This document shows, one piece after another, positions 9,863-18,204 of a stretch of DNA of 24,974 bases (the first letter of the stretch is position 1; each line of letters starts with the position of its first letter). The DNA comes from Barthelona sp. PAP020 (taxonomy: Eukaryota; Metamonada: BaSk clade): assembly GCA_040182905.1 (NCBI GenBank), contig JARQWU010000148.1, positions 1-24,974 of the forward strand. The letters run 5' to 3'. Below the pieces are notes generated by a model. That model made no database searches, was not told the DNA's origin, and saw only the letters and a list, made by a program, of their open reading frames with translations. The position numbers were made by a program, and so were the translations under genes.

Positions 9863-11698
9863 TTAAGAAAAAGCTACAGTTTGAACCAAAACCATTATAG
9901 ATTTGTTCAAATATTCTCCACGTGTACCAATTAATATTTGACCATCATCTTCAGGCAACGAAGAATAAAATTCATACCTGTAACATGAAGCAAAAAGATT
10001 TTTTTGAAAAAAATTCAAAACTTGATTCAATTTTGACCCATCAAAACAAAACACATATCTATGATTGTATATTCCCGTCAATAAAAATGTTTTTTTTGTT
10101 TTTTGATTGGAAAACTCAAAATCTAAACCTAAGCCCAAATTCTGCAAATATGGAGGCAATAATAACAGTGCATCTTTTGATTCAATGGTATTAACATCAT
10201 TAATAGGATTTTCTTTCACAAATATTGCTGCCAACTCATCAATGCTGACTGAATCACTTACTTTTTGAATGATACAATCGTCGTCTGAGGACAATGAAGG
10301 AGTGTTTGATCTAATTGGATTCTTTCTGGACCTTTCTTTGCTTGTTTTTAAATATGACTTCATACCATCATATAACAATGTGGCAATTCTATTATTTTCC
10401 AAACGTCCTTCGAATTCCTCAATTGTTAATCTGAAAAATCTCCCACCATCCATATTAAAAGCACGAAGCACTTCTTTTTGTGAATTAGGATCCATTCTGT
10501 CTTCATTAAGAATTTGTTGCACGAAACTCTTAACTTGGGATTTTGTCCAGTTTGTTGGTTTTTGACCATCAATTTTGGAAGCATGTCCAACCTCAGCAAC
10601 TCTCTTCAAAAATCGAATGGTATCAATTGAAGCTTTAAAATCACAAGAGCAAGGACTAATGCAACCAATAACACTTGTTCGATGTTGTGGATCAACCCAC
10701 GTTTGTTTCAACAACATCGTAAGTTTATCAGCTCGAAATGGAATTCTACTTTGTCCCATTGCTCTCGCTCGAAGGCAATCCTTTAATGCCATCAAAGATT
10801 TATTAATTTGTCCTGTCACTCGAGTTGTTTCTGAATCATTTGTAAAACTATCCTGTGCACGTTCACTTCCTGCAAGATCAACCAATTCAAAAGTAGATAA
10901 TATGGTTTCATCCAAAACCAGTTCTAAATACGTAATTAGATGTGATCTTGATGATTGGTCATTCCTATTGGTAGAAACAGTCGATCTACTTTCAAAACCA
11001 AATTGTATTATTTCAAGAAGGGCATCTGCATCTTCACAAACAAACTTATCCAGTCCAAGGAGATGTATTTTCCCATTTTCATCTTCAGTTACCTTTAAAG
11101 GGGTTGAATGAATGATATCATGAACATCATTTCCTAACAACTCAACCATTGATACATTTATGGTATATTTCTTGTTTCCAATCACATTTTGATCAATTTT
11201 TTGAAAAATAACATCTCCCAATAGAAACATCAAATTAAAAATGGTAAAAGTCTTGCCACTACCAGTTTGACCGAAAACTATCATACTACTGCTAATATTT
11301 CTAAATAAACTATCAATCATAGGCATGCAAAGATTTTCAAAAATTTCATTTGTTTCAGTGTATGAATCAAATGCAAAATCAAAAGATCCTTCATGATTTA
11401 TTACTTTTGGTTGTGTGTCAACACTTGTTGTACATTCATGAATTACAATATTGGGATTTGCAATCGAAACTGAAGGAAATTCCCCAGATCCCAATTCATG
11501 TTTAAATATCGGTCTGAGTCTACAACAAACATTGATGGGTTTTATGATTAATTGATATGGTTTTTTGCTTGTAGATAATTTGGTTTGTTCATTTTCAATT
11601 AATTCTTGATACACAGATGAATTATTTTTTCTAGCCTGACTTGACAAAGAATTGAAGGTTGTTCTTTGCCGATCATCATTTAATTCTATAATTTTCAT
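9863..11698 (-). CDS. Kinesin motor protein, kinesin-13-like
   Basis: A 611-residue kinesin with a ~55-residue N-terminal extension, a motor domain at about 56-378 and a C-terminal region of about 230 residues. The catalytic motifs are intact: P-loop GQTGSGKT at 143-150, switch I NRNDQSSRSH at 244-253 and switch II DLAGSER at 274-280. INKSLMALKDCLRARAMG followed by IPFRADKLTMLLK resembles kinesin-13 (SLLALKECIRA...PFRASKLT) more than transport kinesins, as does a motor close to the N-terminus with preceding neck sequence. Kinesin-13s depolymerise microtubules in mitosis and in flagellar length control; that role is inferred. The C-terminus has no long coiled coil and was not recognised; it includes an RFFRLTIEEFEGRL segment near residue 415. 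The ATG at 11698 is the first in frame. Confidence 0.93.
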   Translation of the reverse strand: MKIIELNDDRQRTTFNSLSSQARKNNSSVYQELIENEQTKLSTSKKPYQLIIKPINVCCRLRPIFKHELGSGEFPSVSIANPNIVIHECTTSVDTQPKVINHEGSFDFAFDSYTETNEIFENLCMPMIDSLFRNISSSMIVFGQTGSGKTFTIFNLMFLLGDVIFQKIDQNVIGNKKYTINVSMVELLGNDVHDIIHSTPLKVTEDENGKIHLLGLDKFVCEDADALLEIIQFGFESRSTVSTNRNDQSSRSHLITYLELVLDETILSTFELVDLAGSERAQDSFTNDSETTRVTGQINKSLMALKDCLRARAMGQSRIPFRADKLTMLLKQTWVDPQHRTSVIGCISPCSCDFKASIDTIRFLKRVAEVGHASKIDGQKPTNWTKSQVKSFVQQILNEDRMDPNSQKEVLRAFNMDGGRFFRLTIEEFEGRLENNRIATLLYDGMKSYLKTSKERSRKNPIRSNTPSLSSDDDCIIQKVSDSVSIDELAAIFVKENPINDVNTIESKDALLLLPPYLQNLGLGLDFEFSNQKTKKTFLLTGIYNHRYVFCFDGSKLNQVLNFFQKNLFASCYRYEFYSSLPEDDGQILIGTRGEYLNKSIMVLVQTVAFS

Positions 11699-11701
11699 CA
11701 C

Positions 11702-12209
11702 AATTATTATATTAAAATCACCGAATTCAAAAAAGAAAAATACCTTGAAACTCCCAATTTATTAACCTGGTTTCAACAAAATTTACTTGTCAATTAACTA
11801 ATGAAAATACTCTTTCGGTAAAGTTTCACATTGGTCCTGATTTTTTGAATCTTTTTGTGATTTGTAACAATTCAATGGATTTTGATAATAGAGCTCTGTT
11901 TTTTTTTTTTCAAAATAACAAAACGTAAAAGAATTACGATTATTCTTTAGAATAACAACTTTACTCCGAGAAATATCCAAAACCCCAATATTCCATTTTA
12001 ATGCCTGATTATTTCAAAAAAAAATCTAAATGGTATTCTAACATTATGTTTTTAAATACTTCACCACAAAAACTCCATTATTCCAATTGAAAGCTTCAAT
12101 TTCCATTTTTTGCTAAAAATAATCTTTTCAAAGAACTCTTTTTAAACAAGTGCAAGAGCTTTTTCACCATTTCATTTTAAAATAATGAATAAAATAAAGA
12201 AAAAAATGC
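11702..12209. other. Intergenic region, kinesin to ER membrane protein
   Basis: About 510 bp of AT-rich sequence with several A or T runs. It should hold the kinesin promoter and the 3' UTR of the next gene. A 60-codon minus-strand frame at 11798-11980 has low-complexity, non-conserved-looking content and was not accepted as a gene. A GTATTT near 11740 (minus) upstream of the kinesin start has no CTAAC partner, so no 5' UTR intron is called. Confidence 0.5.
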
Positions 12210-12770
12210 CTAATTTACTTTCTTTTTCGAAGGAATTTCAAGCATTCTATATATTTTTCCTTGGAAGCACAAATACAACCCTAAAGAGCACAATAACAAG
12301 ATGAACATGAAAATAAAACCTGGAATGAGATATACAGGCAAATCAATTTTACTGTGCAATAAAGAAACATGAATATCAACAGTAATTGCCTCAAGTTTTC
12401 TTACATTGAGTATTGGTTCCATTCTGGAAACAAATTCAACACAAATTTCCTCTCCACTTTTACTTTCAATTATTCGGCTTTGATTGTCAGTGTGAAAAAT
12501 AGTCTTGTCAGTATCATGTAAAACATAATATTCATTATCAGTTGAATAATTTATTTCAATCAACTGATCTCCTCTAAAAGAAACTAAAAATTCATAAGAA
12601 CTCATTGGCTTAATATTAAAAATATCAATACATGTAAATTCATTGAAAGGAACAGTAATTCGCTTCACAACATTTGTTGCTCCTTTTACATCGATTTGAA
12701 ATTGATTTTTCGAATAAACAAAGCTTAAATAAAAGAAGAAAAAGGCTAGTAAATGAAGACCAAAACTCAT
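12210..12770 (-). CDS. Type I ER membrane protein with KKXX retrieval signal, family unknown
   Basis: A 186-residue protein with an N-terminal signal peptide (about 1-20, hydrophobic core LLAFFFFYLSF), a lumenal domain of about 125 residues, one membrane segment at about 146-169 and a 17-residue cytosolic tail ending SKKKVN. Lysines at positions -3 and -4 form a dilysine ER-retrieval signal. The lumenal part has two cysteines (48 and 110) that could pair and two N-glycosylation sequons (NYS at 74 and NQS at 96), and it looks beta-rich. This layout resembles p24 cargo receptors and TRAP subunits, but I see no family motif such as the p24 FF-KK tail, so no function is assigned. The ATG at 12770 is the one that gives the signal peptide. 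Confidence 0.78.
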   Translation of the reverse strand: MSFGLHLLAFFFFYLSFVYSKNQFQIDVKGATNVVKRITVPFNEFTCIDIFNIKPMSSYEFLVSFRGDQLIEINYSTDNEYYVLHDTDKTIFHTDNQSRIIESKSGEEICVEFVSRMEPILNVRKLEAITVDIHVSLLHSKIDLPVYLIPGFIFMFILLLCSLGLYLCFQGKIYRMLEIPSKKKVN

Positions 12771-13095
12771 TAATCAAACAAAATCAAAAAATCCATTTTT
12801 TAAAACCCCTACTCTTTTTCAGAGAATGTTTCACTGTTATTTGTTGCTGCATTTATCGTTTTTCGGTGAAATAAATTATTGTGGAAGAGCTATTCACACG
12901 TTGTCGTCATTGCAACAAGCAAATTTGTTGTTTATTCATTTTTCTTCAGAACCAAAATGCATTTATTGAATGAAAGGGATCTTTTGAAATGAGATTTTGA
13001 TATAAAGATAAGGTTAAAAGATATTGAAGCAACCAAAGTTTTGGAAGTGAGACAACCAGATCAGATGAAAAAACAAACAAATAAATTTACAGATA
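12771..13095. other. Intergenic region, ER protein to SET/NAP gene
   Basis: About 325 bp that should carry the promoter of the ER protein and the 3' UTR of the SET/NAP gene. Pyrimidine-rich stretches ending in CAG (near 12820 and 12947, plus strand) look like 3' splice sites but have no CTAAC motif and no coding sequence after them. Nothing else was recognised. Confidence 0.4.
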
Positions 13096-13620
13096 TCAAT
13101 CTATCCATTGAAAAGGGTCATCATAAATCTCAGATGTAACAATATCAAAAAGATCATGAGAAATAACAGAATTTGAAAAATTATCGTCAAATAATAACTG
13201 TATTAATGGTGTTTGAACTAGAAAGGCATCAGTTGGCAAAATCCAATTTATACGTGTAGCTGTACAAGTATTTTCAATTTCATCAAATCGCCTTTCCAAA
13301 TATTTGTTCAAAAATATTGCATTATTGTCAAAGTAAAAACGTAAAATTGTTGTATGTGCATCTTTAAATACCTCTAATTTATCTAATAAAGAAAAAACTT
13401 CAAAATCAATCGGAGAAATATATGAATTAATTACAGGATGATTGTACAAAACTCTGGACCAAAAATCGTCAATGTTAGATAAAAGACTGTCTCGTTTTTC
13501 AAGTAGTAGTTTGGCTGATGGATCAACTTCCTGATTTTGACAAAATAATTTTAAGTTAATCAAATCGTTTTGAATGATTTTAGCTTCTTCATAAAAGTCG
13601 GTCGCTATTTCAATTGTCAT
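13096..13620 (-). CDS. Short SET/NAP-family protein (histone chaperone fold)
   Basis: A 174-residue protein matching the nucleosome assembly protein family, whose members bind histones as dimers. An N-terminal helix (about 5-45) is the likely dimerisation helix. It is followed by the family landmarks FWSRVLYNHPVI (compare FW.T.F.NHP in SET), DFEVFSLLDKLEV, FYFDNNAIFLNKYLERRF (compare FYFDENPYFENKVLSKEF), INWILP (compare IKW) and a final IYDDPFQW (compare IWPNPLQYY). It stops right there, so the long acidic C-terminal tail of SET and NAP1 is absent. It is shorter than SET (about 280) yet appears complete for the fold. The ATG at 13620 is first in frame. The gene is divergent from eIF3D, 261 bp between starts. 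Confidence 0.8.
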   Translation of the reverse strand: MTIEIATDFYEEAKIIQNDLINLKLFCQNQEVDPSAKLLLEKRDSLLSNIDDFWSRVLYNHPVINSYISPIDFEVFSLLDKLEVFKDAHTTILRFYFDNNAIFLNKYLERRFDEIENTCTATRINWILPTDAFLVQTPLIQLLFDDNFSNSVISHDLFDIVTSEIYDDPFQWID

Positions 13621-13881
13621 AACATCAAAAAAAAGAAATTTTGATCTCCAATCTGTTTTTTATTGCGATATAATCTTCTTTCACAGCAAAAATCACACTA
13701 TTCACAGTCATTTTTGAAACTTGTTAATTTTCAAAAATAATTTTCCATTTTTTCGTTTTTCGTAAATTTTTCAAACACTTTCAATTTAATACTAACGTTA
13801 TAAATTTTAACAAAAAAGAAATTGTTTACAAAATTTGTAATTATATAAAAATTTGGAACATGGATTTCAACTTTTTTTTTA
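13621..13881. promoter_or_regulatory. Divergent promoter region, SET/NAP and eIF3D
   Basis: The 261 bp between two start codons holds both promoters and 5' UTRs. AACGTT is at 13794-13799, an 8-T tract (minus sense) at 13627-13634 precedes the SET/NAP start and a 9-T tract at 13872-13880 abuts the eIF3D start. Confidence 0.45.
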
Positions 13882-15439
13882 ATGGATACCGACGCCCAAA
13901 ACGTTAAAAACCTTACAGATTTCTTGGAGAATTTTCAACCAAATGCGAGTTCTCTTTGGGGACCTGATTTTTCGGATGAAGATGATGACATGGAAGATAT
14001 TGGATATTTACCCTTTAAAGTCTTTGAAAAAATTCAAAGAACTGCCGATTGGGTTACTTCTGCTCCTGTTATTAGTTTAACTGGTATTTTTTATGTAATT
14101 TTCAATATTTCTAACACTATTAGGCAGTACCCCATCTAAAGATGTTAAGCCTGTTGTTACTGAGAGAAAATCATCTATAACTCAACAAGTTAGAGGAAAG
14201 CCAAGCAATCGTCCTGGACAACAAAGAGTTACTCAACGTTATTATGGTTCTAAGAAGAAATTTAATCGTAAAAAACGTCCTCAATATAAAAGAAATCCGA
14301 ATTCAATTCACAGACCCTTGGAAACTTCTGTTATTATTGATGAAGGTTGGGTTATGATCGAACAAGTTAATTTACCCACTTTGGGACAAGTTAATTATAA
14401 AAATATTCCTGAGGGTGAAGAATTACGCAGATTTGGTAAATTGCATCATAGCATTATTCGAAATGAAAAGGATATTAAATTAACCAAAACTCCAGTCACG
14501 TTTGTCGAAAATGCTCCTGAAAAAGATCCTGTTTTGTTGGAATTGTGTGAAAACAATGAAGGAGATGTGTTCACAACTGATAATGTTTTGGGTAGATTAA
14601 TGAGTATCTCAAGATCCAATTTCTCTTTTGATATTGTGATGAAATTCATCAATGACAAATTGTTCATTACCAAGAGAGATGGTTCAGTGTTTGACAAAAT
14701 TTTTGTTAATGAAACAGCACCTGATCCAACTTTTTCTGCTGAACCTGATTCCATCAATGCACCCTACGCTGTTGCCGATGAAGGCACAAAGGTTTATGAT
14801 GAATTTATGAATGTTTATCAAAAAGGACCCGTTGTTGAGGAAAATCCTGAACATCCTCTGTTTAAAGAATTGTCTCATGGTGATTTTGTGTGGAGTTACC
14901 GTCGTTTTGTTTTGAATCGTACTTTGGAAGATGGAACAGAGGAACCAATCAGATTTGTCGTTCGTTGTAGAATTGATGGTGCTGTAGGATCAATTGACAA
15001 TTGGGAACCTTGTATTCTTAGATCTTTCTTAGAATTTGACAGAAAACGTGCAAATTGGGAAAAAGAATTTAATGAAGGTCAAGGTTCAACAGTTTTGGCA
15101 CCAGCTGCTAGAGACAATAAAGCTTATGTGGCTGCGGCAGTTACTCAAGCTCATCTTGTTGGTGTTTCAAAAATAAAAATGGGTTTTATTTCAAGAATTT
15201 TGAGTAATAGCAATGAAAATCACAAATTATTGAGGTCTTTGACTCGTACTTTTGATAAATTGACACAATTCATCAGTCTTTCTTTGGAGAATCAATGGGG
15301 TAATGCTTTATATTTTGTTGACGAAGTTTTAAATCAAAAGAACAAAGACGGTTGTTTTGTCATATTAAAAGATCCTTCAAAGAACTTATTCTCCTTCTAT
15401 CATAATCCTAATACTCTTTTTAGAGAAATTAATGCTTAA
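13882..15439 (+). CDS. EIF3D: Translation initiation factor eIF3 subunit D (one intron)
   Basis: Exons 13882-14083 and 14124-15439 encode 505 residues (animal eIF3D about 548). eIF3D is a subunit of the eIF3 complex on the 40S ribosome and can bind the mRNA cap. The N-terminus has SSLWGPDF...YLPF...RTADWV, matching the WGP...PYQPFSKGDRLGKVADW segment. A Lys/Arg/Gln-rich linker follows (QQRVTQRYYGSKKKF, about 95-125), then the globular cap-binding part, beginning near SVIIDEGWVMIEQ and including LSHGDFVWSYRRFVLNR and KIKMGFISR. A separate ATG at 13860 starts a 15-codon frame overlapping the true start out of frame. The 9-T tract lies between the two ATGs, so a homopolymer length error there would alter this picture. 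Confidence 0.95.
14084..14123 (+). other. eIF3D intron (40 nt)
   Basis: Starts GTATTT and ends CTAACACTATTAG, with CTAAC ending 8 nt before the 3' boundary. It splits a Gly codon (G/GC) after residue 67 and restores the frame into the basic linker. Confidence 0.92.
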
Positions 15440-15507
15440 ATTAATTTTCAATAAATCATCAAATCAAACCTTGTTTGATTCGTTTTTTTTTTCCAAATAT
15501 ATTTTTC

Positions 15508-16941
15508 ATGAAATTCCTATATCTCTTCCTCATTGAAGAGATATCATTGTTGTTATGTATGTATATATTATTTATGTTGTCAAAAACGAAAAAGAATATA
15601 ACAAATGCAACACTCTATTTTTCGATGGTTAAATCCACATTATTTTGTTTATTAAATTCATTTGTTAGAACAAGGGCATCATTTAAATTACATTATATGG
15701 TTGCTTCTGTCACTTTTTTGTTTGAATTGACTTGCTTACTGTTGACTCAAAATTATCCAGAAATAATTAGGAATAAATTTGGTCGTTTGTTAATAAATGT
15801 GGGTAGTTCTTTAATTATTTGGAGTCTTAACTTTGTATTGTTTTTAATTTTTTCTTTTCTGTGGAGTTGGTTTCCTTTGGTTGTATCAGTAATATCAACG
15901 AGTTTAGTTATATATTGTTCTTCATATTTAAGACCAACTTTTGTAATTATTGATCTTTTTGATAAGTTTATTCCAAATAGACAACCAATCATAACAAAAG
16001 AACGTGGTATTAAACACATAAAGAAATATGATTATTATGAACGAGAATTGAATATTCTACACATTTCAGATTTAGACTTATTATTTTGGCCTTCTTTTGC
16101 TAAAATAAAGACAGCAATTGAAGGAATATTAGCAAATAGTGAAGTAGATTTGATTGTATTTACTGGTGATTGCTTTCTTTCTTCAACCTTTAATGTTTTA
16201 TGTGATATTTTAAAACCTTGTGAAGAATTGTGCAAAGCAGGGAAAGTAGTAGCAATTCCAGGAAATAAAGATTCGAAAAAAGAAATTGAAAACTTTATGA
16301 AAGTTTCAAATTTTCAATTTCATGTGTTGGCTGATGAAGTTATTGTTTTAAATACGAGAATTGGTAAAGTTCAAGTGATGGGAATTGATTTTCATAATGA
16401 CAATATTCAAATTCAAACCAGGAATTTTTGTTCACAAAATCCCCCAATTGCCAATACTTTGAGGCTATTTTTATGTCATAATCCTGAATTGTTAGAGCAT
16501 TTGCCTTCAAGCAGGTCATTTGAAGATTTAGGTATTCCAACGCTCAATCAAAGAAATGATGTGGGTAATGCTTTCAGTGGTGATGATGGTTGTGGGGTGG
16601 ATTTAGCTTTGGCCGGGCATTGTCATGGTGGTTACGGGAGAATACCTTTTAAAAGGGTCGGTGCTCGTTATATGTTGGATTGGATTAATTTGATAACCAA
16701 AATTCCCACAAGAGGGTTGTGGGCCAGGGGTGATAACAAAATGTATGTCAGTAGAGGCGTTAGTTCTGGATTTTTGCCATGTAGATTTTTTATTTTCCCT
16801 CAACTTTCTTTACTGAAAATTAATGGAGAAAAAATAGATAGATTAAAGAATAATGAAATCGTTATTGATGAATTAATGGAAGAAAGTGAGTCGGAAGATG
16901 AACAACAAAAAGAACATCAAAAAAAAATGAAAAAGAACTAA
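15508..16941 (+). CDS. Multi-pass membrane metallophosphoesterase-like protein
   Basis: A 477-residue protein with four or five hydrophobic segments in the first ~142 residues and a calcineurin-like phosphoesterase domain at about 182-440, an arrangement seen in YkuE-type and related membrane phosphoesterases. Metal-site motifs in order: SDLD at 187-190 (family D-x-H), GD at 220-221, GNKD at 252-255 (family GNHD or GNHE), CHNP at 323-326 and GHCHGG at 370-375. Two residues therefore differ: the second ligand His is Asp190, and the His that normally assists catalysis is Lys254. The remaining ligands are kept, so metal binding is plausible while classical phosphatase activity is uncertain. The charged C-terminus is Glu- then Lys-rich. 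The ATG at 15508 is first in frame, with a 10-T tract at 15483-15492. The start lies 68 bp after the eIF3D stop. Confidence 0.88.
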   Translation: MKFLYLFLIEEISLLLCMYILFMLSKTKKNITNATLYFSMVKSTLFCLLNSFVRTRASFKLHYMVASVTFLFELTCLLLTQNYPEIIRNKFGRLLINVGSSLIIWSLNFVLFLIFSFLWSWFPLVVSVISTSLVIYCSSYLRPTFVIIDLFDKFIPNRQPIITKERGIKHIKKYDYYERELNILHISDLDLLFWPSFAKIKTAIEGILANSEVDLIVFTGDCFLSSTFNVLCDILKPCEELCKAGKVVAIPGNKDSKKEIENFMKVSNFQFHVLADEVIVLNTRIGKVQVMGIDFHNDNIQIQTRNFCSQNPPIANTLRLFLCHNPELLEHLPSSRSFEDLGIPTLNQRNDVGNAFSGDDGCGVDLALAGHCHGGYGRIPFKRVGARYMLDWINLITKIPTRGLWARGDNKMYVSRGVSSGFLPCRFFIFPQLSLLKINGEKIDRLKNNEIVIDELMEESESEDEQQKEHQKKMKKN

Positions 16942-18204
16942 AAATATCAAAATTGTGAAATAAATGAAACAAACAGTTGATTTTTTTCTTCCCCAATAAT
17001 GTGTATTGTGAATGATAAAGTAAAAACAAAACAGAACAAAAGCAATTTGTTTCCAGGGTAACAAGCACTGTGAATACAAGTAATGAAAAAATAATTGTGT
17101 TGTGTTCATTCATTTGAAGTCTTTTAAAGCCCAATTGATCCATTGAGACTTTAAATTTACCCAAAGTTAAAATTTTAAAATTTTGCTTTTGCAAAAATTA
17201 AAAATTTCAGCAACTGAAAAGTTTCTAAATGATTATTGTTGCCAAAGATTGATAAATTGGTGAAAGAAAAAATTAATTTTAACATTGTTGAATTGAATCT
17301 GCGTTGAAAAATAAAATAGAATATATTGAGCCTTTACGACAATTAATGTTTGATAATACATTTTCATATCGAAATTTTTGAATCTTTTCCAACAATTAAA
17401 TCATGAAAACAGAATTTATTGATTGTTTTGTCTAGTTGCTCAAAAACATGCGAATTTATCAAATCGAACAGAATTTTTCATTCACACACATTCTTTGAGT
17501 TTTTTTGTTTGAATTGCATGTTTTTATGTTGGGGTAATATCAAAGTTTTAACAGAATTCACATATGTGCAAAAGGCCCATTGTATTTGGTTGCCCATATT
17601 TTTACCTTCTTTCCTTTTACAGTATGTTGCTGCAATCAAATGCTAAAGCCAAATATCTGACTACTTTTCCATGTCACTTCAAGAATTTAGTGCATTTCTC
17701 TATCATTCACGCAAACAAAGCTTTTTCAGTTGTGCAAATGGATGCCACAATGAGTGAGTTGAGGCTCTTTTTTAAATTTGTAAAAATTTGTCTTCTTTTC
17801 ATCTTGTTACAGTGTTAGCAAAGTAGTCTAAAAATAAGTTAATGAGTTCTGTCTGGTTGTTTGTTTGTTTTTTTCAAAGAATACTCGTAGCAATTTCTCA
17901 ATGAACTAATTTAGTCAGACGAAAAGCAAAGAACAACAATTTTACATGACAGAACCATCAGATGCTAAATGATACATAGCCAAGCAAAAGAATCCAAAAA
18001 TCCAGTTAAAATAATAATGGACAATTAAGCACAGATCTTGCTACGGAAACGAACACTGTTGGATTTGAACTCAATTAAAAGAACAATAAAAAAAATACCA
18101 ACGAATATCTGCCAAATGAAAATGAAATGAAAGAAATAATTGTTTTGAACAGAACATTCTCAATGTATCCCCAAAATGATGTTTTGGAACATTTTGCTAA
18201 CTAA
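16942..18204. other. Long intergenic region between convergent genes
   Basis: About 1.26 kb without a supported gene, unusually long for this window. It carries repeat copy A (17046-17204). Plus-strand frames at 17419-17818 are Phe/Cys-rich and not protein-like. The pyrimidine tracts ending in CAG near 17632 and 17815 lack CTAAC and any convincing flanking exon. Confidence 0.5.
17046..17204 (-). repeat. Dispersed repeat, copy A (left block only, diverged)
   Basis: Shares an ordered series of segments with copies B and C: TTTCCA, AAGCAC(T/C)(G/A)TG, a CCCAATTGATC-like core and the end block AAAATTTTGCTTTTGCAAAA. The end block contains an inverted repeat TTTTGC/GCAAAA with a 4-nt loop. It is the most diverged copy and the right block was not found beside it. 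Orientation is given as minus only because the right blocks of the other copies look coding on that strand. Confidence 0.7.

Noticed and set aside
10575-11111. 178-codon plus-strand frame opposite the kinesin motor domain
   Set aside because: It mirrors the conserved motor coding sequence on the other strand and has no independent protein features.
11798-11980. 60-codon minus-strand frame upstream of the kinesin
   Set aside because: Low-complexity Lys/Asn/Gln content with no domain; length is ordinary for chance in this DNA, and it lies in the kinesin 5' flank.
17419-17818. Open plus-strand frames and intron-like CAG ends in the gap after the phosphoesterase
   Set aside because: Phe/Cys-rich non-protein-like translation, no CTAAC branch motif, no recognisable exon.
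18045-18062. Minus-strand GAGTTCAAATCC resembling a tRNA T-arm
   Set aside because: No 5-bp T stem forms and no acceptor, D-arm or anticodon arm is found around it.
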